DNA of 64,000 nt from Acidimicrobiales bacterium (GCA_020439505.1 JAGQSO010000016.1:1-64000), one strand, 5' to 3'; numbered from the stretch's first letter, positions 51,252 through 59,361 are shown. The notes: generated by a model not told the origin, from the letters alone. Translations and numbers: made by a program.

Positions 51252-52064
51252 CTAGCGAACCACGACCGGGGTGCCGAGGGGAAGCAGCTCGTTGAGCTGG
51301 GTGATCACCTCGTTGGGGACCCGGATGCAACCGTGGGAGACCGCCTGGCCGATGCTGGAGGGGTCGTTGGTGCCGTGGATGCCGATCTGCCCGTCGCCGC
51401 CGGCGAAATCGGTGAGTACCTCGGAACGTCCCGACAGGCCGAGGGCGTAGGGCCCGTAGGCGCCGTCGGGGTTGGGGTCCTGGAGCTTGTCGGTGACCGA
51501 GAACATGCCGGTGGGGGTGGGGTACTCGGCCGAGCCGATGGCGACCGGGGTGGACAGGACCGCCTGGCCGTTGTCGAACAGGGTCAGGGTACGGGCCTCG
51601 AGGTCGACCTGGATGTGGGTCGAGACGCTGCGGAGCTCGACGTCAGCGTTCTGAGCGGAGTCGAGCCAGGCCTTGGTCCCGGTGGGGCGCCCGGGAACCA
51701 GGACCTCGAGCCAGCCGCCCTGTTGGTTGGTCACCAGCAGGGCCAGCTTGCTGCCGAAGGAGTTGGTGGCAGCCACGGTGCGGGTGGGTGAGCTGTTGTC
51801 GGGCTGTTCGTGGAGGACCAGGTCGTGTTCGGAGCGGACCACGTACACCTGGGTGGCGGGGGCCTGGGCCTGGGCGGTGGTGGTCTCGGTGACCTCGTCG
51901 GGTGATGTGGAGGTGGAGCCGTCGGCCTTCTGGGCGGTGGTCACCGGGGGCCGGTCGAGGGCCTCGGGTCCGTTGCCCGACGACGAGCAGGCGGACCCGA
52001 GGAGCCCGACGGTGAGAGCCAGGGTGGCGAGGGCGGCGGAGCGGAGGCGGCGGTTGGTGTTCAT
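51252..52064 (-). CDS. L,D-transpeptidase lipoprotein (YkuD)
   Basis: A 270-residue exported protein: signal ALATLALTVGLLGSACSSSG (lipid Cys about residue 26), Thr-rich linker, an SH3-like part (QVYVVRSEHDLVLHEQPDNSS ... WLEVLVPGRPTGTKAWLDS, residues 72-135), then the YkuD catalytic domain (STHIQVDLEARTLTLFDNGQAVLSTPVAIG, PTPTGMFSVTDKL, QIGIHGTNDPSSIGQAVSHGCIRVPNEVITQL). Catalytic His230 and Cys246 in SHGCIR are intact. It cross-links peptidoglycan 3-3 or attaches proteins to it outside the membrane. It starts the operon with the membrane-anchored sigma factor and has the same upstream module as the repeat-protein gene, so it is probably a target of that sigma. Confidence 0.92.
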   Translation of the reverse strand: MNTNRRLRSAALATLALTVGLLGSACSSSGNGPEALDRPPVTTAQKADGSTSTSPDEVTETTTAQAQAPATQVYVVRSEHDLVLHEQPDNSSPTRTVAATNSFGSKLALLVTNQQGGWLEVLVPGRPTGTKAWLDSAQNADVELRSVSTHIQVDLEARTLTLFDNGQAVLSTPVAIGSAEYPTPTGMFSVTDKLQDPNPDGAYGPYALGLSGRSEVLTDFAGGDGQIGIHGTNDPSSIGQAVSHGCIRVPNEVITQLNELLPLGTPVVVR

Positions 52065-52096
52065 GGCAGGGGTTCCCTTCCGGGTTGGTGGGTGAT

Positions 52097-52133
52097 GTAC
52101 CCGTCCTGACCGTCGAGTGGATCGGTCCTTAGG
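52097..52133 (-). promoter_or_regulatory. ECF-type promoter of the L,D-transpeptidase-sigma operon
   Basis: Minus strand CCTAAG (52128-52133), 15 nt, CGGTC (52108-52112) within a 14-nt block CGGTCAGGACGGGT identical to one upstream of the repeat-protein gene; a GAAAAGAATCC lies just further upstream. About 44 nt from the ATG. Confidence 0.6.
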
Positions 52134-52192
52134 GGTTTTCGGGGATTCTTTTCAGCGGGTGGGCCGGGCCGGGCGCGCCAAGACGCCAGAAG

Positions 52193-52221
52193 CCGGCGGG
52201 AGTCGCTGGGACTCCCGCCGG
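52193..52221. terminator. Strong hairpin (12-bp arms) after the repeat-protein gene
   Basis: CCGGCGGGAGTC (52193-52204) and GACTCCCGCCGG (52210-52221) pair perfectly with a 5-nt loop, 60 bases past the repeat-protein stop and ahead of the transpeptidase promoter. It separates the two transcription units. Confidence 0.65.
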
Positions 52222-52280
52222 TTCCGGCCCGCCTCGGCTTCGACCCCCTGCCGGTCGTCACCGAGAACTGCTGAGGGTTG

Positions 52281-52841
52281 TCAGCCGGTGAAGGTGGGAC
52301 GAGCCATCACCGGGCGGTCCACCGTGCTGTGGTCCACGGTGGGCCGGTCCTGGGGCCGGTCGGGGGTGGTGTCGTGGGGCTGGTCGGGGGTGGTGTCCTC
52401 CGGGGTGTCCGGCGTGGTGTCGTGGGGCTGGTCGGGGGTGGTGTCCTCGGGGACATCGGGGGTGGTGTCCTCGGGCACGTCGGGGGTGGTGTCCTCGGGC
52501 ACGTCATCGGGGCAGTCGATGAACAGGCAGGGGTCCAGCGGGGGGAGCTCGGGGACCTCCTCCACCTCGGGCGGGCCGCAGTCGACGAACAGGCAGGGGT
52601 CGATCGGGGGGAGCTCGGGCAGGGTGAAGTCCGGGGGGAGCTCCACGACCGGGGGAACCTCGAGCACCGGTGGGATCGAGATCACCGGGGCGTCGGGGAA
52701 GATCGGCAGGGCCGAGGCCGGCGACGCCAGTCCCACCCCGACCGCCACCGGCAGGGCGGCAGCCAGGGCGAGGCGGCTGATCGAGCGGCGGGTGTTGCGG
52801 CGGGCACTGCGGTTGGTGTTGGAGTTGGAGTTGGTGTTCAT
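52281..52841 (-). CDS. Secreted Pro/Thr/Asp repeat protein, unknown function
   Basis: A 186-residue protein I cannot assign to a family. Signal peptide: Asn/Ser/Thr/Arg-rich start, RLALAAALPVAVGVGLASPASA, cleavage likely near residue 44. Then a Pro-rich stretch with a 14-residue duplication ELPP(I/L)DPCLF(V/I)DC at residues 75-88 and 97-110, giving two Cys pairs. Residues 113-165 are seven or so copies of an 8-residue unit of the form DTTPD(V/Q/T)P(E/H), acidic and extended, like a cell-wall spacer. No transmembrane or LPXTG anchor. Shares its upstream module with the L,D-transpeptidase-sigma operon, so it may be a wall-associated protein cross-linked or placed by that enzyme; inference. Confidence 0.6.
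   Translation of the reverse strand: MNTNSNSNTNRSARRNTRRSISRLALAAALPVAVGVGLASPASALPIFPDAPVISIPPVLEVPPVVELPPDFTLPELPPIDPCLFVDCGPPEVEEVPELPPLDPCLFIDCPDDVPEDTTPDVPEDTTPDVPEDTTPDQPHDTTPDTPEDTTPDQPHDTTPDRPQDRPTVDHSTVDRPVMARPTFTG
52360..52505 (-). repeat. Coding tandem repeats (about 24-bp unit) in the secreted protein gene
   Basis: Plus-strand copies of a unit like GGGGGTGGTGTCCTCGGGCAC repeat with small changes, encoding the DTTPD-type 8-residue units. Uneven copies suggest expansion by slippage. Confidence 0.7.
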
Positions 52842-52877
52842 GGCGGGAGTCCTCCTCGGACTGTTCTTGGTGGGTAC

Positions 52878-52912
52878 ACCCGTCCTGACCGGCCACCGGA
52901 ACGCCTCTTAGG
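52878..52912 (-). promoter_or_regulatory. ECF-type promoter of the secreted repeat-protein gene
   Basis: Minus strand CCTAAG (52907-52912), 15 nt, CGGTC (52887-52891) in the block CGGTCAGGACGGGT, identical to the block of the transpeptidase promoter with the same spacing, and about 46 nt from the ATG. Confidence 0.6.
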
Positions 52913-52996
52913 GATTTCGCGGATCTTTTCTGGATTCTTTTCCGGATCCCGTCCGGACCGGTCCTGAGCCGTTGCGGCGGTAAGGATCACGCCGCC

Positions 52997-53009
52997 TACG
53001 GTTTCGGGC
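52997..53009 (+). promoter_or_regulatory. Leaderless promoter -10 (TACGGT) of uppP
   Basis: TACGGT, 7 nt, GTG 53010. Confidence 0.45.
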
Positions 53010-53831
53010 GTGTCGACGCTGGAAGCCATCATCTTGGGGCTGGTGCAAGGCCTCACCGAGTTCCTGCCCGTCTCCTCCAGCGGTCATCTGCGGATCGTTC
53101 CTGCCGTGCTCGGTTGGGACGACCCGGGAGCGGCGTTCACCGCCGTCATCCAGTTGGGAACCATGGCCGCGGTGGTCATCTACTTCTGGAAGGACCTGTG
53201 GTCCATCGCCGGAGCATGGTTGGCGTCGTTGCGGGATCCGTCCCGCCGGGGCGACCTGGAGGCCCGCCTCGGTTGGTACCTGATAGTGGCCACCGTGCCG
53301 ATCGGCCTGTTCGGGCTGGCCTTCAAGGACCAGATCGAGTCCGGGGCGCGGGACCTGCGCCTCATCGCCGGCACCCTCATAGTCATGGGCCTGGTGTTGT
53401 TGGTGGCCGAGAAGGTGGGGACCCGCACCCGCGAGCTCGAGGACCTGACCACACCCCACGGGGTGGCGGTCGGTCTGGCCCAGAGCATGGCCCTGGTACC
53501 TGGGGTGTCCCGGTCGGGATCAACGATCACCGCCGGGTTGTTCTTGGGTTACTCCAGGGAGGCGGCCGCCCGGTTCTCGTTCCTGTTGTCGGTGCCGGCG
53601 GTGGTGCTGTCGGGGTTGTTCCAGCTCAAAGATGTCGGAGCCGGAGACGGGCCCGGTCTCGGCCCGACGGTCGTCGCCGCCGTTGTCTCCTTCGTGGTGG
53701 GCTATGCCGCGATCGCATGGTTGCTGCGGTACCTGACCACCCACTCCACGGTGGTGTTCGTGGTCTACCGGGTTGCCCTGGGCCTGGTGCTGGTGGGGCT
53801 GCTCCTGGGTGGGCAGGTCGAGCCCCGTTGA
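53010..53831 (+). CDS. uppP: Undecaprenyl-diphosphatase
   Basis: A 273-residue BacA-type membrane enzyme with 8 helices. First motif LGLVQGLTEFLPVSSSGHLRI (Glu and Ser/His of the active site) and second PGVSRSGSTITAGLFLGYSREAAARFSFLLSVP (Arg of the PGxSRSGxT site) are both intact. It dephosphorylates undecaprenyl diphosphate so the lipid carrier can be reused for peptidoglycan and other glycans; overproduction gives bacitracin resistance. Its place next to the transpeptidase and repeat-protein genes makes an envelope-themed block. The GTG start is leaderless. Confidence 0.95.
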   Translation: MSTLEAIILGLVQGLTEFLPVSSSGHLRIVPAVLGWDDPGAAFTAVIQLGTMAAVVIYFWKDLWSIAGAWLASLRDPSRRGDLEARLGWYLIVATVPIGLFGLAFKDQIESGARDLRLIAGTLIVMGLVLLVAEKVGTRTRELEDLTTPHGVAVGLAQSMALVPGVSRSGSTITAGLFLGYSREAAARFSFLLSVPAVVLSGLFQLKDVGAGDGPGLGPTVVAAVVSFVVGYAAIAWLLRYLTTHSTVVFVVYRVALGLVLVGLLLGGQVEPR

Positions 53832-53843
53832 CGCCCCGCTTGG

Positions 53844-54452
53844 TCAGTCCGACTCGATCAGGCTGACCACCAGCGATCCGGCGCCTACCGCTCCCGCCGT
53901 GGCCCGTTGTTCGGCCATGGTGACGGCGACGGCCACGGCTCCGCCGCGGTGACGGGCGACCAGAGCATCGGAGGCAACCAGCCGGGCTGGTACCCCCGAG
54001 GTGTCCCACAGGTCGACCCGGTCCCCCGCTTCGAGTGGTGGACTCACGACGTCGGACGGCAGAGCGAGCACCACCCGCCCCCGGGTACCACTGTCGGTGG
54101 TGACCAGCTCGGCGGTCAGAGGGGTGCCCTGGGCCAGGTCGATCCTGGCCCGAGCCCGGGCCGGGATCTCCGCCAGGGCCCCACGGGGGGCCAGGGCGGC
54201 GGGCCAGCGTTCCAGCGCGGTCACATCGGCGAGGTCATTTCCGGCGGAGATCTGATGGGTGGTGACCATTACGTCCACCGTCGGCTTCCACTCCGCCCGG
54301 GCCCGTGAGGCGTCGCTGAGCAGGCCCGAGGTGGTCAGAGCCGTTGCGGCGGCAACAGCCACCGCCGTCATCCACCGAAGGACGGCTCGGCGGTCAGAGC
54401 GGATACGTCGATGGAGCGGTAGCCGACTGGTCGGGCGCGACTGGCGGGCCAT
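53844..54452 (-). CDS. SAF-domain exported protein (CpaB/FlgA-like)
   Basis: A 202-residue protein: basic start, helix VLRWMTAVAVAAATALTTSGLL, then a SAF domain (VDVMVTTHQISAGNDLADVTALERWPAALAPRGALAEIPARARARIDLAQGTPLTAELV) with the 'x-I-xAGxxLxxxDL' opening, followed by a beta region LPSDVVSPPLEAGDRVDLWDTSG and DALVARHRGGAVAVAVTMAEQ. It looks like CpaB/RcpC proteins of Flp pili or FlgA-like SAF proteins, but no pilus genes are in the window, so it is an orphan here. Probably secreted or anchored by the N-terminal helix. Part of its upstream sequence (CTGACCGTCGAG) matches the transpeptidase promoter, without the -35 block. Confidence 0.7.
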   Translation of the reverse strand: MARQSRPTSRLPLHRRIRSDRRAVLRWMTAVAVAAATALTTSGLLSDASRARAEWKPTVDVMVTTHQISAGNDLADVTALERWPAALAPRGALAEIPARARARIDLAQGTPLTAELVTTDSGTRGRVVLALPSDVVSPPLEAGDRVDLWDTSGVPARLVASDALVARHRGGAVAVAVTMAEQRATAGAVGAGSLVVSLIESD

Positions 54453-54536
54453 GGAACCGATCTCTCTGTGAGAGCTGCACCCGGGGAGGTCGAGCCGTCC
54501 TACCCCTGACCGTCGAGCTGAAACCCTGGCGGTGGA

Positions 54537-57500
54537 TCAGTGGCTGACCCGGGAGCTGGGCAGGTCGATCACGTGGGCCGGTATCTCGTCGGTGAGCATC
54601 TTCACCACCCACGGATGACACGTGAACATGAACACCTGCTGACGTTCGGCGACGTGGCCGATGGCTCGTGCCATACGAGGGCCACGGCCGGGATCGCTGT
54701 TGACCAGGATGTCATCGAGGAGCAGCGGCAACGGTGAGGTGGTCGCCAACTGCTCGGCCAGAGCGAAACGAAGGCTCAGGTAGAGCTGTTCGACCGTGCC
54801 CCGGCTGAGCGAGGCGGCGTCGACCTGCCGTCCGGCGGTGTCGACGACGAAGATGGTCGAGCCGTCGACCACCAACCGGTCGTAGCGTCCGTCGGTGATC
54901 TCACCGAACAGGGCGGCGGCCCGCTTGACCACCATCGGCTGACGCTCGCGCTTGTACCGCTCCCGGGTCGCCTCGATGATGCGGTGGGCGCTGGCCAGCA
55001 CCGCCCATTGCCGTGCCGTCTGTTGGAGTTGGGCGGTCAGCGATGCCACCCGGAGCTGCAGATCGGCGACGTCGGACGAGGTGAGGGTCGCGGCTAGGGC
55101 GTCCTCGGCCCGGGTGAGCTCTGCCGCGGCCTCGTGGTGGTCGGAGTCGGCCTCGACGATGCGTTGCTCGACCTCGAGGCCCTCGGCCTGCCAGCCCAGG
55201 GGATCACGGGTGCCGAGAAGCTCCAGGGATTCGTCGCGACGGTTTCCGGCGCGGAGGTCGAGTGCCTTTTCGGCTTCGGCGATGATGGCGTTGAGGTGCT
55301 GGCGGTCCTTCAGGCGGTGGACCACAGACTCTGCTCCGGCCACGTCGACGGCACCGGACTCGGCCACCACCACGTCGAGCGCGGTCGATGCAGAAGCGGT
55401 GTCAGAGGCTCGGGCGGCGAGGGTCTTGCGGGCATTGCCGGCCAGGTCCGACAGGCGCTCGCGGTCGCGGTCGGTTTCGCGCGCTGCTGCGGTGCGTGAC
55501 ACCAGCCGGTCCAGGAGGCGGATCACGTCGTCGTCCGCCTCGCCCATCAGCTCGGCCACCGCGCCGACCGCGGCGGCGAAGGACTTGCTCTCGGCCATCT
55601 CGTTGGCCCGGTCGGCGGTGTAGGTGGCGAGGGAATGGCTGGTCTGGCGAGCCAGGTTCAGCTGGGCCAGGAACTCGCCCACACCGTCGGGGTCGAGGCC
55701 GCTGGGAAGGTCATGGTCGGCGAGCCAGCCGTCCCACGTCTCGCTCGCCCGGGCCAGTTCTGTGTCGGCATCTCCCACCGACTGACGGTCGACGGTGCGG
55801 ATGTCGGAGGAATAGGCCTCGTGATCGGTCTCGGTCTGGAGGGCCTCCTGGTGGGTCTGGAGGGCGCCAGCGGCCGACGCGTGGGCCTCGGCCGCCTCCT
55901 GGCGCAGGTTCATGAGCTCGACGGTGGAGGGCCGTGATCCGACGCCGAGGGCGTGGGCGCGGTTGGCGACCTCCTCGGCGAGTCGTGCCACATCCTCGCT
56001 GGCGGGGAGGATCGGGCGGGATGATTCGTCCACCTCGATGGCGGCGGGACGGTGGCGGGCCAGCATCACCGCGACGACGGCCAACCCGATGCCGACCACC
56101 AACGAGCCGGCGCCGATGGCGGCGGAGCCGGTGGCGAGGCCGCCGGCGCCGGCGAGGACGGCCAGGAGGGCAAGTCCTCCAACGGCGGGAACCAGCCACG
56201 TCGGGAGTCCGCTGCCCGCGGTCCGGTTGGCGGCATCGAGCGCGATCCGTTGGGTCTGCTCGTCCCGCTCGGTCTGCTCCAGCTTGGCGACCAGGTCATA
56301 GAGGGCGGCCACCTCCTGGACTCGGCGACGGGCGGCCTCGGGATCGCCGGCCGCGGCCCGCTCGGCCTTGGCCTTGTCCAGGCGCTCGGTGGTGAGGTTG
56401 AGGGCGCGGTCGCGCTCACGAGACGTCTGGATGGCCCGGTCCAGGGCGGTCCGGGCCCGCTGCACCTCGCCTCCGATGCGGCGCATCTCCGCCTCGGACT
56501 CGATCGACTGGGGGCGGGCTGCCAGCCAGGCGTCGTCGCAGTCGGGGCCCAACCGGTTGAGCTGCTGGTCGAGCTCGGCCCGGTAATGGGCGAGGTGGCC
56601 GTCGAGTTCGACGAGGCGCTTGCGTCGGGCGAGCTCGGTACCTCGTTGCTGGTCCAGACGTCCTACGGCGTCGGCGTTCTCCAGCGCCGGGGTGTCGAGG
56701 GTGATCAGGGCGAGCTGCTCCTCGGCCCGAGCAACCTCGGCCTCCGCGTCGCGGGTGGCACCGGCCTGGGTCTCCACCGCTCGGCGCGCCTCTACCAGCC
56801 GGGACTCGTAGTCCTCTCCCAGCGTCGGCAGCGGTGTCTTGTCGTCTTCGTCGAGGTGGGCGCGGGCGTCCAGGGCGGCCGACCAGGCGGGCCAGATGTC
56901 GTCCACCGCGTGGATCAGCTCGAGACGACGTTGCAACGATCGTCCGTGGCGGCGGAACTCCGTGACGCGATCACGGATCTCGTCGAGGTCGCGCCGCTGA
57001 GCGGTGATACCGGCCGCCACCTGCTGCGCGGCCCTCAGCTCCTCGGTGGCCTCGGCGAGCTCGGTGCGCAACACCCGCAGCTGGTAGGCATCTCCCCGTC
57101 CCCGAGGCTTGAACAGCTCGTTGCGACTGGCCTCGAGGGTGGCCAGGGCCAGCTCGGCCGACCGGCCGGCGCCCACCACACCGGCCGAGAAGATGCGCTC
57201 GCGCACCGCGTCCTCATCGAGGCTGCGAAGGCCCTGGAGCGCGTCGAGGTCGACGCCGAACACGTTGTCGAACAGCTCGGGGGTGACGTGGCCGAGCAGG
57301 TCCGCCAGCGCGGTGGCGCTTCTCTCGCCGTGGTCGTCGATGACCTGGAGCGACTTGATCGACGCGCCCCGCTCGATGGTGACCGGGATGCCGACCTGAT
57401 CGAGCACGTACAGACGGCCCCCGAGGCTGCCCCCGTTCACCGGCTCGTGGCGGCGCTTGGTGCTGCGCCGGTCGGGGAAGCCGAAGAGCATCCCGGTGAC

Positions 57501-57629
57501 GAAGTCCATGAGGGTGGTCTTGCCGGACTCGTTGGGGCCGTGGACCACGATCAGGCCGGGCGGGAGGTCGGTGACCTCGTTCTTGTGGAACTGGCCGAAG
57601 CCGTCGATGGACCAGCCGGTGATCCTCAT
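54537..57629 (-). CDS. YhaN/SbcC-like AAA ATPase
   Basis: A 1030-residue SMC-like ATPase: Walker A VVHGPNESGKTTLMDFVTGML (residues 28-48), start MRITGWSIDGFGQF typical of YhaN, FGVDLDALQGLRSLDEDAVRERIFSAGVVGAGR (a YhaN mark), two long coiled-coil arms, and, unusually, a hydrophobic hairpin in the middle (PTWLVPAVGGLALLAVLAGAGG ... VVGIGLAVVAVMLA, residues 476-524), as seen in Bacillus YhaN. C-terminal ABC part: SLSRGTVEQLYLSLRFALAEQ (signature) and PLPLLLDDILVNSD (Walker B). YhaN/YhaO pairs resemble SbcC/SbcD nuclease complexes. ATG 57629 overlaps the partner's stop (ATGA). The partner's nuclease site is degenerate. Confidence 0.8.
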   Translation of the reverse strand: MRITGWSIDGFGQFHKNEVTDLPPGLIVVHGPNESGKTTLMDFVTGMLFGFPDRRSTKRRHEPVNGGSLGGRLYVLDQVGIPVTIERGASIKSLQVIDDHGERSATALADLLGHVTPELFDNVFGVDLDALQGLRSLDEDAVRERIFSAGVVGAGRSAELALATLEASRNELFKPRGRGDAYQLRVLRTELAEATEELRAAQQVAAGITAQRRDLDEIRDRVTEFRRHGRSLQRRLELIHAVDDIWPAWSAALDARAHLDEDDKTPLPTLGEDYESRLVEARRAVETQAGATRDAEAEVARAEEQLALITLDTPALENADAVGRLDQQRGTELARRKRLVELDGHLAHYRAELDQQLNRLGPDCDDAWLAARPQSIESEAEMRRIGGEVQRARTALDRAIQTSRERDRALNLTTERLDKAKAERAAAGDPEAARRRVQEVAALYDLVAKLEQTERDEQTQRIALDAANRTAGSGLPTWLVPAVGGLALLAVLAGAGGLATGSAAIGAGSLVVGIGLAVVAVMLARHRPAAIEVDESSRPILPASEDVARLAEEVANRAHALGVGSRPSTVELMNLRQEAAEAHASAAGALQTHQEALQTETDHEAYSSDIRTVDRQSVGDADTELARASETWDGWLADHDLPSGLDPDGVGEFLAQLNLARQTSHSLATYTADRANEMAESKSFAAAVGAVAELMGEADDDVIRLLDRLVSRTAAARETDRDRERLSDLAGNARKTLAARASDTASASTALDVVVAESGAVDVAGAESVVHRLKDRQHLNAIIAEAEKALDLRAGNRRDESLELLGTRDPLGWQAEGLEVEQRIVEADSDHHEAAAELTRAEDALAATLTSSDVADLQLRVASLTAQLQQTARQWAVLASAHRIIEATRERYKRERQPMVVKRAAALFGEITDGRYDRLVVDGSTIFVVDTAGRQVDAASLSRGTVEQLYLSLRFALAEQLATTSPLPLLLDDILVNSDPGRGPRMARAIGHVAERQQVFMFTCHPWVVKMLTDEIPAHVIDLPSSRVSH

Positions 57630-58861
57630 GCCTGTCCTCCGGCGAACTCGTTGAGGGCCAGGTCGAGGGCCCGGGCGGTGATCTCGCTTCCGGCGAGATC
57701 TATCGGTGCGGTCAGGTAGCGGGTGACGTCGGCCGGCAACGACGGAAGGGCGGACCTCCAGTCGTCGGCGCCGGGGGCCCCTTCCGCCGTGGCGAGCAGG
57801 TCGCTCAGGAAGTCGGTTCCCTGGCGAACCTCGTCCAGGTCGATCACCGGGCGGGTGCGCCAGTCGATCCAGTCGACCCAGGTGAACGGGCTGGAGTTCG
57901 CTCCTGCGTTGAGCACCTTCAGGACCTTGGCCGCGGTGGCGGGGTCGACCAGCTCGTCGTGAAGCGGGCTGCTTCCGGTCACCACCAGGTTCGCGACGAC
58001 GGAGCGACCGTCGTGGGTCCCGGTGTCGGTCGCCGCCTGGCTTCGGTCGATCAGTTCGGTGACGGTGTGGAGGTCGGTGATGTCGACGGTGGCGGTGGTG
58101 AAACGAACGAGATCCACCGCCACCGGCTGAGGTTCGGCGACCTTGCCGCCGTCCACGGTGACCAGGAACGCCCCCGAGCCGACACGATCTGATGCGTCGG
58201 TGTTGCGGGCCTGGACGGTGCCGGGCTCGACCGTCCACGGGTCGCGGGAGTGGATGGTCGGTGTGTGGGCTCCACCCAGCGCCCAGTAGCCGATCGAGCG
58301 GCTGGCGAGCTCTCCCAAGGGAAGTCGGCCACTGCCGTGGCCCACGTGGAGCACCCCGACGTGAAACCCCTTGGACGCCTTGGATGGGAAGCGCGACACG
58401 ATGTCGTCGGGGAGGCTGCGCGCCGGGTTGCTGACGCCGTGCACGGTGACGGTCTCCCCGCCGACCTCGAAGGTCACCGACTCGACTGGACTGCCGCTCG
58501 GCGGTGAACCGCCGAACACGTGGACTCCGTCGGGCCAGCCGTCGATTGCCGTCCAGCCGGTGGGGGCGGCGTCGTCGTGGCCCAGGACCACGAACGAACG
58601 GATACCGGCGGCCGCGAGGCGCGTCATCCCGTCGCGTAGGCAGAGCTGGGCCCGCAGCCCGTGGTCGGGCCCGGCGTAGAGACCACCGGAGAGCACCACG
58701 AAGTCCACCCCGTGGGCGATGGCCGAGTCGACGAGGGAGTCCCAGGCAAGGATCGACGCGTCCCGCAGTACCTCGGCTGCTCCCGCTGGCAGGTCCCGAG
58801 CCATGACCGACGCGACCGGCGCATCCAGGTGTAGGTCGGCAGCGTGCAGAAACGTAAACAT
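57626..58861 (-). CDS. YhaO/SbcD-like metallophosphoesterase with lost metal ligands
   Basis: A ~411-residue protein aligned with YhaO/Mre11-type exonucleases. Kept: LHAADLHLDAPV (Asp9, His11), VGVLHVGHGSG. Lost: the GD of VVLSGDLYD reads LSGGLYAGPD (Gly60); the GNHD loop reads VVLGHDDAAP (His95-Asp96 for Asn-His); the GHxH loop reads WALGGAHTPTIH (Gly197 for His). These residues bind the two metals in active nucleases, so activity is doubtful; it may be a structural partner of the YhaN-like ATPase. Later YhaO-like segment WTVEPGTVQARNTDA remains. ATG 58861 follows GGGGAG by 6 nt; ATG 58867 is too close to it. Confidence 0.75.
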   Translation of the reverse strand: MFTFLHAADLHLDAPVASVMARDLPAGAAEVLRDASILAWDSLVDSAIAHGVDFVVLSGGLYAGPDHGLRAQLCLRDGMTRLAAAGIRSFVVLGHDDAAPTGWTAIDGWPDGVHVFGGSPPSGSPVESVTFEVGGETVTVHGVSNPARSLPDDIVSRFPSKASKGFHVGVLHVGHGSGRLPLGELASRSIGYWALGGAHTPTIHSRDPWTVEPGTVQARNTDASDRVGSGAFLVTVDGGKVAEPQPVAVDLVRFTTATVDITDLHTVTELIDRSQAATDTGTHDGRSVVANLVVTGSSPLHDELVDPATAAKVLKVLNAGANSSPFTWVDWIDWRTRPVIDLDEVRQGTDFLSDLLATAEGAPGADDWRSALPSLPADVTRYLTAPIDLAGSEITARALDLALNEFAGGQA

Positions 58862-58995
58862 CAACATCTCCCCGAGAGCGGCACTCGCGACGGCTTGGCG
58901 CCGGAGGTTACACCGGTCGGTCCCGTCGATCTCAGGGCGTCACCCCAGGTGGTTGGACCGACTCACAACGCGCGCGAAGTGGTCCGGCGTGATGG

Positions 58996-59361
58996 TCAGT
59001 TCGACGACGTATCGCTCTTCGACGACCCCGAAGATTGAGATCCGGACCCCGACGAGGTGGAGGTAGGAGTACCTGAGCCCGAGGTGGAGGACGAGCTGGT
59101 CGAGTCGGTCGTGGTCGACGAGGACGCCTTCTTCGAACCGGTGTCGGAGCGGTCGGCGTCCTTTGTGGACCCGAACGTCCCCGCCGAGCGGCTGTCGGTC
59201 TTGTAGAAGCCGGAGCCCTTGAAGGTGATCCCCACGTTGCCGAAGACCTTTTTGAGCGGCCCCTCACACTCGGGACAGGCGGTCAGCGCGTCGTCGGAGA
59301 AGGCCTGAACGACCTCGAACTCGTGGTCGCAGGCCTTGCAGCGGTACTCATAGGTGGGCAT
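58996..59361 (-). CDS. FmdB-family zinc-ribbon protein
   Basis: A 121-residue protein: zinc ribbon MPTYEYRCKACDHEFEVVQAFSDDALTACPECEGPLKKVF with two CxxC pairs, then GITFKGSGFYKTDSRS, the normal FmdB body, followed by a Ser/Thr/Gly-rich tail of about 55 residues (KASSSTTTDSTSSSSTSGSG). FmdB-type proteins are small regulators first seen by formamidase/formate dehydrogenase genes and are common in actinobacteria. Long Ser/Thr-rich tails are usual here. GAGG lies 4 nt before the start. Divergent from galU. Confidence 0.85.
   Translation of the reverse strand: MPTYEYRCKACDHEFEVVQAFSDDALTACPECEGPLKKVFGNVGITFKGSGFYKTDSRSAGTFGSTKDADRSDTGSKKASSSTTTDSTSSSSTSGSGTPTSTSSGSGSQSSGSSKSDTSSN

Noticed and set aside
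52360-52505. Possible CRISPR-like array
   Set aside because: Units are contiguous, vary gradually and keep the reading frame of a secreted protein; there are no unique spacers and no cas genes.
54506-54517. Third copy of the ECF-type promoter before the SAF gene
   Set aside because: Only the -10 side (CTGACCGTCGAG) matches; 15 nt further the CCTAAG element is absent, so membership is not supported.
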